The position numbers were made by a program, and so were the translations under genes. A DNA stretch of 64,000 nt from Falsirhodobacter sp051195255 (lineage in GTDB: Bacteria; Pseudomonadota; Alphaproteobacteria; Rhodobacterales; Rhodobacteraceae), in assembly GCF_051195255.1 (NCBI RefSeq), contig NZ_JBNJLK010000001.1, forward strand, positions 186,001-250,000, written 5' to 3'. Of this stretch, positions 50,167 to 58,371 are shown in pieces (the first letter of the stretch is position 1; every line of letters starts with the position of its first letter). Below the pieces are notes generated by a model. That model was given only the letters and a program-made list of their open reading frames with translations. It searched no databases and was not told the DNA's origin.

Positions 50167-50319
50167 GCGAAACTCCTTCTCATTCACGGCGCGGTTCTGC
50201 GTCGCGATCGGGGGGACAACCGCCGCTGCCGCTTAAAAGTTCCGCTGGGCGCGAACCGCAGGAACCAGCGGATGCGCGAAGTGTTGCTCAGGCAGTCCCG
50301 CCCCCTGCCCGAGGTTTCC

Positions 50320-52506
50320 ATGCCGCTTCCCACCGCCCTGTACCATCTGCTTCTGCGCGAGGGCCGCACGTTCCGGACCGCCATAGACCTGCTGCCGCGA
50401 CTGAAGCGCGTGGGGATCAGCCACCTGTATCTGTCGCCGATCTTCCAGGCGACCGAAGGCTCCACCCACGGGTATGACGTTACGGATCCGACCGCCATCG
50501 ACGCGAGCCTTGGCGGGCGCGAAGGCTTCTCGGAACTGGCGCGGGCCGCGAAGGAGGCCGGCATCGCCATCGTGCTGGACATCGTGCCCAACCACACCGC
50601 CTTCAACCTGGAAAACCCCTGGCTTCTGGACGTGCTGACGCATGGGCAGGACAGCCGCTATGCCCGCCATTTCGACATCGATTGGTCCAAGGGCCGTCTG
50701 GTCGTGCCCTTCCTGGGCGAACCCTTCGCGGCGGAGCGCTTCCGCATCGAGGAGGACAAGCTGACCGATGGCACCCTGTCCTTCCCCCTGCGCCCCGGCA
50801 CGGCGGGCGACGACATCGCCAAGGTGCACGAGGATCAGGCCTACCGACTGACATTCTGGGAGATGGAGCGCGACAGCATCACCCATCGCCGCTTCTTCAA
50901 CGTCACCGGCCTGATCGGCATGCGGGTGGAGGATGAGAAGGTCTTCGAAGACACCCACGCCCTGATCTTCGATCTTGTCCGATCCGGCGAGGTGCAGGGC
51001 CTGCGCGTGGACCATATCGACGGTCTGGCCGATCCGAAGCAGTATCTGGATCGGCTGGCGGCCGCGCTGCCCGACACCCCGGTCTGGGTCGAAAAGATCC
51101 TGACCGGGCCGGAATGCCTGCCCGCCGAATGGAAGACCATGGGCACCACCGGCTACGAATCCGCCCGCGCCCTGGCCCGCGTGCTGACGGATGCGAAAGG
51201 CTTCGAGGCCATCGACACGATGTGGCGCGAGGCGACCGGCCGGACCGGCGATTTCGAAACCGCGCTGGACCTTGCCAAGGAAGAGGTGATCGAAGGCGAT
51301 CTGGCCGCCGAGCTGCTGCAACTGGTGGAACTGGGCCGCGCCGCCGTGGGTCCGAAGGCCGAAGCGGGCGACGCCTGGCTGCGCGAGGCGATCGTGGCCC
51401 TGCTGCGCCACTTCCCCCGCTACCGCACCTATTTCAACGCCGACACCGCGCGGGACGAAGACCGCCGGATCATGGAGGAGACGCTGGCCGCCGCCGCGCA
51501 GGACCTGCGCACAGACCGCGTGGCGCGCCTGCTGGTGGAAGCGATCCTGACCGCTCCCACGCCCGAGGCGGAGCGCTTCCGCATGCGCTTCCAGCAGGTG
51601 ACAGGCGCGCTTCTGGCGAAGTCGCACGAGGACACGGCCGCCTTCCGCTGGAACCGCTATCTGGCCACGAACGAAGTGGGTGGCCTTCCGGACGAGGCGA
51701 CCTTGGACGTCGCCGGTTTCGACGCCTTCCTGCAGGGCATGGCGCCCAGCCATGTGAACCTGACCTCCACCCACGACACCAAGCGGGCCGAGGATGCGCG
51801 GATGCGCCTTGTGGCCATCAGCCACCTGCCCCGCCAGTTCCAGTCGCTGTGGCAGGAGTCGACCACCCTCCCCGAGGCGGAGGGCGTCGATCCGAACCTG
51901 CGCTGGTTCATCGTGCAGACCCTGCTGGCCGTCTGGCAGGACCGCGACGATCTGGGCACCCGCCTGCGCGACCACCTGCAAAAGGCCATGCGCGAAGCGA
52001 AGGAGATCACCAACTGGACCCACCCGCGCGAGGAGGCCGAAGGCAAGGCCCAGGCCTTCGCCGCCGCGCTTCTGGCCCGTTGGACTGCCCATCTTCCCGA
52101 GGCGGCCACGGTCCTGATGCGCCGGGCCGAGCAGATGAGCATGGCGCAGGTCGCGCTGAAGTTCGCCATGCCGGGCATCCCTTATCTGTATCAAGGAACC
52201 GAGTCCCTTTCGTACCACCTGACCGACCCGGACAACCGATTGCCGGTCGATTACACGCTGCTGGACACGCTGGACACGCCGAAGGCCCGGCTGACCCGCA
52301 CGATGATGGGGCTGCGGCAGGCACACCCTGCGTTCTTCGAAAACGCCTCCGCCCATGCCGACGCGCCGGAACCGAACCGGCTGCGCCTTGTTCGCGAAGG
52401 CGCGGGGCGGCTGGAGGTGGTCGTGGCGCTGGACGGGACGGAGCTTGCACCCGGAAACGTCGCCTCCGGCACCGGGGCCGTCAGCATCCACTGGACGGAG
52501 GTGTAG
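50320..52506 (+). CDS. treY: Malto-oligosyltrehalose synthase
   Basis: 728-aa GH13 enzyme (family 26) that converts the reducing-end linkage of maltodextrins to alpha,alpha-1,1. The N-terminal block ISHLYLSPIFQATEGSTHGYDVTD is diagnostic, LDIVPNHTAF is conserved region I, GLRVDHIDGLADP holds the nucleophile aspartate, VWVEKIL the acid/base glutamate, and STHDTKRAEDARMRL the transition-state region. An alternative start at 50272 is possible. No treZ, the usual partner that releases trehalose, is in this window; glgC and glgX follow. Confidence 0.92.
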   Translation: MPLPTALYHLLLREGRTFRTAIDLLPRLKRVGISHLYLSPIFQATEGSTHGYDVTDPTAIDASLGGREGFSELARAAKEAGIAIVLDIVPNHTAFNLENPWLLDVLTHGQDSRYARHFDIDWSKGRLVVPFLGEPFAAERFRIEEDKLTDGTLSFPLRPGTAGDDIAKVHEDQAYRLTFWEMERDSITHRRFFNVTGLIGMRVEDEKVFEDTHALIFDLVRSGEVQGLRVDHIDGLADPKQYLDRLAAALPDTPVWVEKILTGPECLPAEWKTMGTTGYESARALARVLTDAKGFEAIDTMWREATGRTGDFETALDLAKEEVIEGDLAAELLQLVELGRAAVGPKAEAGDAWLREAIVALLRHFPRYRTYFNADTARDEDRRIMEETLAAAAQDLRTDRVARLLVEAILTAPTPEAERFRMRFQQVTGALLAKSHEDTAAFRWNRYLATNEVGGLPDEATLDVAGFDAFLQGMAPSHVNLTSTHDTKRAEDARMRLVAISHLPRQFQSLWQESTTLPEAEGVDPNLRWFIVQTLLAVWQDRDDLGTRLRDHLQKAMREAKEITNWTHPREEAEGKAQAFAAALLARWTAHLPEAATVLMRRAEQMSMAQVALKFAMPGIPYLYQGTESLSYHLTDPDNRLPVDYTLLDTLDTPKARLTRTMMGLRQAHPAFFENASAHADAPEPNRLRLVREGAGRLEVVVALDGTELAPGNVASGTGAVSIHWTEV

Positions 52507-52541
52507 CACCCCTGCACGGCGGCTGTGACATTTGGGCCAAA

Positions 52542-52562
52542 CCCGCGCGAAATTCGCGCGGG
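52542..52562. promoter_or_regulatory. Perfect inverted repeat between treY and glgC
   Basis: CCCGCGCGAA-A-TTCGCGCGGG has 10-base arms and a single-base centre, in the 119-base gap before glgC. The nearly absent loop suits a protein-binding dyad better than a hairpin, and there is no T-run. A control site for glgC-glgX is a guess. Confidence 0.5.
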
Positions 52563-52625
52563 CGGACGGAACTTGTGCGTGATCAGGATGTTCTTCCTCG
52601 GTCCAGATGCACGGAGGCTGAAGCG

Positions 52626-53846
52626 ATGAACACCCCCCACATGATCGATTTCAGCCGGACGCTGGGCGTTCTACTGGCCGGGGGCCAAGGATCGCGCCTG
52701 TACGAACTCACCCAGGCCGAATGCAAGCCTGCCCTTCCCTTCGGCGACACCCGCCGCATCGTCGATTTCACGGTGGCCGGGGCTGTGCGCGCCGGCATCC
52801 GCAACATGATCGTGGGCACCCAGTACCGCCCCGAAACGCTGAACATGCACATGCGCCACCGTTGGGGCCAGGCCTTCGACACCCTGTCGCTGCGGCATGG
52901 CCCGACGGTCACCGGCCATGCGGCCGGATACACTGGAACCGCCTCCGTTCTGTCGGCGAACATCGCCGAAATCGACGCCTCGGGCGCCGAGGAGATCGTG
53001 GTCCTGGCGGGCGATCATGTCTATGACATGGACCTGACCGCCATGATTGCCGACCACCGCATGACCTGCGCCGACGCGACCGTGGCCGTGGACGCAGTTC
53101 CGCTGCGCGACGCGTCGGGCTTTGGCGTGATGGGCACGGACGCGGACGGCCGCATCCGCATGTTCGTCGAAAAGCCCGCCGATCCGCCGCACATGCCGGG
53201 CGATCCGTCGCGCGCGCTGGCCAGCATGGGCATCTATGTCTTCAGCTGGCGCTGGCTGAAGCCCGTTCTGGTGGAGGACATGGCCAATCTGCGGTCCGGC
53301 CACGATTTCGGCAAGGACATCCTGCCCCGCGCCGTCGCCTCCGGCCACGCCTATGCCCACACCCGTCCGGTCGATGCCGAAGGCCGCGCCCCCTATTGGC
53401 GCGATGTCGGCACGCTGGATGCCTTCCGCCGCACCTGGATCGACCTGCGCGACGGCCATGCCCGGTGCCGCCTGCCCGAAAGCGTCGGCCTGCGGCGCGA
53501 TCTGGACCCCGGCCATGATGGCTTCTACGGCCACGCCCTGCGTGCGGGCAGCCTGACGCTGACGCCCCCCGCCTCGGGCACCCGTCGCTGGACGATGCTA
53601 GACGACACCGTGGTGATGCCCGGCGCCCGCATCGAACCCGGCGCGCGACTGACGCGCACCGTCGTCGCCGCCGGAACCATGGTCCCCGGCGACCTGACTG
53701 TGGGCGAGGACATGGCCGAAGACGCCCGCTGGTTCCGCGTCACCAGCGCGGGCACCACCCTTGTTACGCAATCCATGCTGGATCAGCGCACCGCTGCGCG
53801 GACCCGCATCCATTCTTCCGCCACCCTTAATTCAGGCCGCATCTAA
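52626..53846 (+). CDS. glgC: Glucose-1-phosphate adenylyltransferase (ADP-glucose pyrophosphorylase), divergent
   Basis: 406 aa. GVLLAGGQGSRLYELT is the nucleotide loop and ECKPALPFG the phosphate site; VLAGDHVYDMD, VEKPADPPHM, ASMGIYVF and PYWRDVGTLDAFRRTWIDL follow as in GlgC, ending in a left-handed beta-helix. Several usual invariants differ: the FR-IIDF block is RRIVDFTVAG and the W-GTADAV block is TGTASVLSANI without the tryptophan. It makes ADP-glucose for glycogen. The stop overlaps the glgX start in TAATG. Confidence 0.88.
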   Translation: MNTPHMIDFSRTLGVLLAGGQGSRLYELTQAECKPALPFGDTRRIVDFTVAGAVRAGIRNMIVGTQYRPETLNMHMRHRWGQAFDTLSLRHGPTVTGHAAGYTGTASVLSANIAEIDASGAEEIVVLAGDHVYDMDLTAMIADHRMTCADATVAVDAVPLRDASGFGVMGTDADGRIRMFVEKPADPPHMPGDPSRALASMGIYVFSWRWLKPVLVEDMANLRSGHDFGKDILPRAVASGHAYAHTRPVDAEGRAPYWRDVGTLDAFRRTWIDLRDGHARCRLPESVGLRRDLDPGHDGFYGHALRAGSLTLTPPASGTRRWTMLDDTVVMPGARIEPGARLTRTVVAAGTMVPGDLTVGEDMAEDARWFRVTSAGTTLVTQSMLDQRTAARTRIHSSATLNSGRI

Positions 53847-55885
53847 TGACATTCGCCTTTGACCGTGAGGCTTCCCGCTCGGACGTTCTGGGCGCGGAGG
53901 TGGATGCCGATGGCACCAACTTCGCCATCTTCTCCGAAAACGCCACCCGCATCGAACTTTGCCTTTTCGACGAAACCGGCGAGAACGAGATTCAGCGCCT
54001 CGACATGCCCCTGATGGAAGGCGGCATCTGGCACGGATACCTTCCCGGCGTCCGCAAGGGCCAGGCCTATGGCTACCGGGTCCATGGCCCGTACGAGCCG
54101 GAAAAGGGCCACCGCTTCAACCCCAACAAGCTGCTGCTGGACCCCTATGCCCGCGAAGTGATCGGCCATACGGTCTGGGACGACGCGCTGTTCGGCTATG
54201 CCCTGCCCGGCGACGACCTGACCTTCGACGAGCGTGACTCCGCCCCCTTCATGCCGAAGGCCGTGGTCACCGATCCGGACTTCGACTGGGACGCGGATTG
54301 GACGCTGCAATACCGCTGGTATGACAGCCTGATCGTCGAAGGCCATGTGAAGGGCCTGACGCAGCTGCACCCGGGCGTCCCCGAGGAGGATCGCGGCACC
54401 TTCGCGGGCCTCGCCTCGGACGCGGTGATCGACCACCTGCACCGCATCGGCGCCACTGCGCTGGAGCTGCTGCCGATCCACGGCTTCCTGCACGACCGTC
54501 ACCTGCAGGAAAAGGGGCTGAACAACTACTGGGGCTACAACTCGCTTCTGTTCTTCGCGCCCCATCGCGGCTACCTCAAATCCGGTAAGCCGCGCGAGGT
54601 GAAGGCCGCCATCCAGAAGCTGCACCGCGCGGGGATCGAGGTCATCCTCGACGTGGTCTACAACCACACCGCTGAAGGGAACGAGCGTGGGCCGACCCTG
54701 TCCTTCAAGGGCATCGACAATGCCTCCTATTACGTGCTGTCGCCCGACAACCCGCGCCATTCCTTCGACACCACCGGCACGGGCAACACGCTGAACGTGG
54801 CGCATCCGATGGTGCTGCGCATGGTGCTGGATTCGCTGCGCTACTGGGTGCAGGTGATGCATGTGGATGGCTTCCGCTTCGACCTGGCCTCGACCCTCGG
54901 CCGTGAATCGCAGGGCTTCGAACGGGACGGCGCGTTCTTCGCGGCCATCCGTCAGGACCCGATCCTGTCCAAGGTGAAGCTGATCGCCGAACCGTGGGAC
55001 GTGGGCGAAGGCGGCTATCAGGTGGGCGGCTTCCCCTGGCCGTTCCGCGAATGGAACGACAAGGCCCGCGATGACCTGCGCGCCTTCTGGAAACGTCAGG
55101 GCGGCCTCGTGCCCGATGTCAGCCAGCGGCTCACCGGCTCTCCGGTGCAGTTCAACCATTCGCACCGTCCGGCCACCAGTTCCATCAACTTCCTGGCGGC
55201 GCATGACGGCTTCACGCTGTGGGACACCGTGTCCTACAACGAAAAGCACAACGAGGCGAATGGCGAGGAGGGGCGCGACGGCCACGACCACAACATCTCC
55301 GACAACATGGGCATCGAAGGCGCGACCGAGGATGAAGGCGTCAACGCGTCCCGCGAACGCCGGGTGAAGGCGATGCTGGGATCGCTGTTCTTCAGCCAGG
55401 GCGTCCCGATGATCCTGGCGGGCGACGAATTCGGCCAGACGCAAAACGGCAACAACAACGCCTATTGCCAGGACAGCGAGACGGCCTGGCTGCATTGGGA
55501 CAAGGCGCGCGATAACATCACCCAAGCGGTGGCCGACCTCATGGCCTTCCGCAAGGAAACGGGCCTGGCCCGCATCCGTTGGGCCACTGGCCCCGAAAGC
55601 GGCATGGACGGTCCCACGGTGACCTGGCACCATCCCGAAGGCCGCGAGATGGCCGAAGGCGACTGGGCCGATGCCGGGCTGGAAGTGATCGGGATGAACC
55701 TGATCACCCCCACGGCCGAGGTGTTCCTGATCCTGAACGCCGGAGATGAAGGAACGTTCACGCTGCCCGAAGGCGACTGGATCAAGCGCATCGACACCGC
55801 GCTGGACCCCGTCGCCTGTCAGGAACCGTGCAGCGGGGCCGTTCAGCTGAACTGGCAGTCCTCCAGCGCCTACGTCCGCGCCTGA
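53846..55885 (+). CDS. glgX: Glycogen debranching enzyme
   Basis: 679 aa. An N-terminal CBM48 domain (about 20-110: DVLGAEVDADGTNFAIFSEN, WHGYLPGVRKGQAYGYRVHG) precedes the GH13 barrel with LDVVYNHTAEG, DGFRFDLASTLG (nucleophile), LIAEPWDVGEG (acid/base) and NFLAAHDGFTLWD. It hydrolyses alpha-1,6 branches of limit dextrins, supplying linear maltodextrins, which TreY can use. The coupled start (TAATG) puts it with glgC. The 3' end overlaps the convergent DMT gene by 16 bases. Confidence 0.95.
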   Translation: MTFAFDREASRSDVLGAEVDADGTNFAIFSENATRIELCLFDETGENEIQRLDMPLMEGGIWHGYLPGVRKGQAYGYRVHGPYEPEKGHRFNPNKLLLDPYAREVIGHTVWDDALFGYALPGDDLTFDERDSAPFMPKAVVTDPDFDWDADWTLQYRWYDSLIVEGHVKGLTQLHPGVPEEDRGTFAGLASDAVIDHLHRIGATALELLPIHGFLHDRHLQEKGLNNYWGYNSLLFFAPHRGYLKSGKPREVKAAIQKLHRAGIEVILDVVYNHTAEGNERGPTLSFKGIDNASYYVLSPDNPRHSFDTTGTGNTLNVAHPMVLRMVLDSLRYWVQVMHVDGFRFDLASTLGRESQGFERDGAFFAAIRQDPILSKVKLIAEPWDVGEGGYQVGGFPWPFREWNDKARDDLRAFWKRQGGLVPDVSQRLTGSPVQFNHSHRPATSSINFLAAHDGFTLWDTVSYNEKHNEANGEEGRDGHDHNISDNMGIEGATEDEGVNASRERRVKAMLGSLFFSQGVPMILAGDEFGQTQNGNNNAYCQDSETAWLHWDKARDNITQAVADLMAFRKETGLARIRWATGPESGMDGPTVTWHHPEGREMAEGDWADAGLEVIGMNLITPTAEVFLILNAGDEGTFTLPEGDWIKRIDTALDPVACQEPCSGAVQLNWQSSSAYVRA

Positions 55886-56739
55886 CGGGCGCGGGCGGCG
55901 TCGCGCCACGCCATGTAGGCGATGGACGAGATGATCAGCCCGCCGCCCAGCAGGACGTAGATGTCCACGGCCTCGCCAAAGACGATGGCGCCCAGCATCG
56001 TCGCCCAGACGAGCTGAAGAAACACCACCGGCTGCGTCACCGTCACAGGGGCGCAGTCGAACGCCCGGGTCATGCAGTAATGGGCCAGCGTGGCGAAGAC
56101 GGCCGACATCGCGAGGAACGCGAGGTCGCCTTGCGACGGCGTCACCCAGACCATCAGCGCGGGCGGGGCCAGCAGGATCGTCACGCTGACCGACATGATC
56201 GCCACGATCAGTCCCGCCGAAATTTCGCCGCTCAACCTTTTCGCGGACAGGTAGCTGCCGGCGAACATGCAGGCGGCGAACAGCTGCGCCACGTGACCGG
56301 ATTCGATCGCCCGGAGGCCGGGGCGCAGCACGATCAGCGTGCCGACCAGCGCGATGGCCACGGCCACGGCCCGCCGCCACGTGAACTTCTCTCCGAACAG
56401 AAGGGCCCCGCCCAGCGTCACGAGCACGGGGTTGAGGTAGTTGATCGCCGTCACCTCCGCGATGGGAATGTGCACCATCGCATAGAACCACGCGCTGACG
56501 GCCAAGGCGTGGAAGACCCCGCGCACCGCGAACAGGCGCCAGATCCGCGCGGAAAAGCGTTGCCGCAGCAAGAGGGGCAGCATCGGCAGCAGAAGGATGA
56601 TCCCGAACAGGAACCGCAGGAACGCCGCCTGGACCGAAGGAAGATCGCTTCCCGCCGCCCGCACCGCCCCGTTCACCGTGACAAAGGCAAGGCCCGAGGC
56701 CAGCATCCACAGGATGCCCTGAACCGGGCGGTCACGCAT
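55870..56739 (-). CDS. DMT-superfamily transporter, two EamA domains
   Basis: 289 aa with ten membrane helices in two repeats; the repeat motif FYAMVHIPIAEVTAINYLNPVLVTLGGAL at the end of the first EamA domain and FLQLVWATMLGAIVFGEAVD in the second are typical of the drug/metabolite superfamily. It may export amino acids or metabolites; the substrate is not visible. Its start overlaps the 3' end of the broken LysE gene by 8 bases. Confidence 0.85.
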   Translation of the reverse strand: MRDRPVQGILWMLASGLAFVTVNGAVRAAGSDLPSVQAAFLRFLFGIILLLPMLPLLLRQRFSARIWRLFAVRGVFHALAVSAWFYAMVHIPIAEVTAINYLNPVLVTLGGALLFGEKFTWRRAVAVAIALVGTLIVLRPGLRAIESGHVAQLFAACMFAGSYLSAKRLSGEISAGLIVAIMSVSVTILLAPPALMVWVTPSQGDLAFLAMSAVFATLAHYCMTRAFDCAPVTVTQPVVFLQLVWATMLGAIVFGEAVDIYVLLGGGLIISSIAYMAWRDAARARQART

Positions 56740-57315
56740 CCAGGATCAACCTTGCGGCCAAGGTCCACATCAGAAGGCCCATCGCAATCTCCAGCAGGGT
56801 CCAGGCGGCCGGTTCGCGGAACAGCGGCGCCAGCCAGCCTGCGCCATAACCCAGCAGCGTGAAGAACATAAAGGACGCAAGCACCGCGCCCGCGCCGAAG
56901 GTTACGCGGTTTTCGGCCTGCGCCGCAATGGACCCGATCAGGACTAAAGTGTCCAGATAGAATGCGGGTTGGCCCAGGTCAGGGCAAGGCAGGTGGCGAC
57001 AACGCTGCCCAGAGACACGGGCGCCGCAGCTGCCGGATCCAGTGCGCCGGTGCCCTGCCAAGCGGCGCGGAACCGCAGCGCGCCATAAACCAGCAGCAAC
57101 CCTGCCCCGGCATACAGCATCACCCGCCACGGCACGGCCCGCGCCACCGCGCCGAACCCCGCCACCCCGGTCGTGATCAGCACCGCGTTTGACAGCGCGC
57201 ACCACAGCACGACCGTACCCACATGTTCGCGCCGCAACCCCTGACGCAGCACGAAGGCGCTCTGCGCCCCGATCGCCAGGATCAGGAACAAGGAGGTCAG
57301 AAAACCGGAGATCAT
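56732..57315 (-). pseudogene. LysE/ArgO-family amino-acid exporter broken by a single-base frameshift
   Basis: The N-terminal part (57315 to about 56961) reads MISGFLTSLFLILAIGAQSAF...TCLALTWANPH in one frame and then stops, while the rest (YLDTLVLIGSIAAQAENRVTFGAGAVL...) continues in the next frame to 56732. The expected reading NPHFYLDT needs one extra T on the coding strand (an A on the plus strand near 56960-56963). The reconstructed protein would be about 194 aa, normal for ArgO/LysE. Either a true inactivating deletion or a sequencing error at a run of A residues. Confidence 0.85.
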
Positions 57316-57382
57316 GCTGTGTTCACGCTTCCTTCAGCCATGCCGACTATCACGCGCCATCTTCAGGAAAAGGACCGGCAGA

Positions 57383-57568
57383 ATGCCGCACATGTTGAAC
57401 GAGACGGACGTATGGGTCTGGAGCCCGCAGATGGACGCGTGGTTTGTAGGGGAATGGCTGGCGGAACGGGCGGCACGCCCCGTCCTGGCGCGGCTGATGC
57501 CCGATCTTCCCCGGTCGATCGAGGTGGAGGAGATCCCCCTCCACCCCTGGAACGAGGTGCTGGTCTAG
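57383..57568 (+). CDS. Small hypothetical protein, about 61 aa
   Basis: Encodes MPHMLNETDVWVWSPQMDAWFVGEWLAERAARPVLARLMPDLPRS..., with a VWVWSPQMDAWF patch and acidic C-terminus. No family is recognised. AGGAAAAGGACCGGCAGA precedes the ATG; a start at 57392 is an alternative. The stop overlaps the yebC stop by 3 bases. Coding is supported mainly by the ribosome-binding site and the lack of any other use for this stretch. Confidence 0.5.
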   Translation: MPHMLNETDVWVWSPQMDAWFVGEWLAERAARPVLARLMPDLPRSIEVEEIPLHPWNEVLV

Positions 57569-58308
57569 TCCAGCTGCGCGGCCACATCTTCGGGAATGTC
57601 GAAGTTGGCGGTGACGTTCTGCACGTCATCGTCCTCTTCCAGCGTGTCGATCAGCTTCATCAGCGTGCGGGCCGTGTCCAGATCGACCTGGGTGCGGGTC
57701 TGGGGTTTCCAGATCAGCTTGGCCTCGTCCGCCTCGCCCAAGGACGCTTCCAGCGCGTCGGACACGGCGGCCAGATCGTCCATCGGGCAATAGATCCAGT
57801 GGCCGTCCTCGTCCGACTCCACATCCTCGGCCCCCGCTTCCAGCGCGGCCATCATCACCGTGTCGGCGTCGCCGGCCGACGCGGGATAGGTGATCTCCCC
57901 CACCCGGTCGAACATGAAGGACACCGACCCCGTCGTGCCAAGGTTGCCGCCGTTCTTCGTGAAATAGCTGCGGACGTTGGACGCCGTGCGGTTCACGTTG
58001 TCGGTCATGGTTTCCACGATCACCGCGATGCCGTTCGGGCCGTAGCCTTCATAGCGCAGTTCCGTGTAATCCTCGGCGTCGCCACCCTGCGACTTCTTGA
58101 TCGCGCGGTCGATCACGTCCTTGGGCATGGAGACGGACTTCGCGGCCTTCACGGCCAGGCGCAGGCGCGGGTTCTTGTCGGGATCGGGATCGCCCATCTT
58201 GGCGGCGACGGTGATCTCCTTCGCCAGCTTCGAGAACATCTTGGAGCGCAACTTGTCCTGCTTGCCCTTCCGGTGCTGGATGTTTGCCCATTTGGAATGG
58301 CCTGCCAT
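57565..58308 (-). CDS. yebC: YebC/PmpR family transcriptional regulator
   Basis: 247 aa. MAGHSKWANIQHRKGKQD is the invariant N-terminus, and DVIDRAIKKSQGG, YEGYGPNGIAVIVE and the acidic EDVESDEDGHWIYC region follow. Members act as transcription factors or, by recent work, help ribosomes at proline-rich stretches. I start at MAGHSK with the ribosome-binding site GACGGAGACGGGGAT. Next upstream on this strand is the SLC13 permease. Confidence 0.96.
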   Translation of the reverse strand: MAGHSKWANIQHRKGKQDKLRSKMFSKLAKEITVAAKMGDPDPDKNPRLRLAVKAAKSVSMPKDVIDRAIKKSQGGDAEDYTELRYEGYGPNGIAVIVETMTDNVNRTASNVRSYFTKNGGNLGTTGSVSFMFDRVGEITYPASAGDADTVMMAALEAGAEDVESDEDGHWIYCPMDDLAAVSDALEASLGEADEAKLIWKPQTRTQVDLDTARTLMKLIDTLEEDDDVQNVTANFDIPEDVAAQLD

Positions 58309-58371
58309 ATCCCCGTCTCCGTCCGTGAAATCCGGTTTCCATATGCCAGCGGGGGCCGCCCCCCGCAAGCC

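Noticed and set aside
50232..50290. EcfG-type general stress promoter (GGAAC with CGTT) between the PRC-barrel gene and treY
   Set aside because: The -10 part is only GGTT/GTTG with one mismatch, and Rhodobacterales generally lack the PhyR-EcfG system.
53843..56710. A 955-codon minus-strand open frame opposite glgX
   Set aside because: It is an antisense shadow of glgX and part of the DMT gene; the opposite strand has all GH13 motifs.
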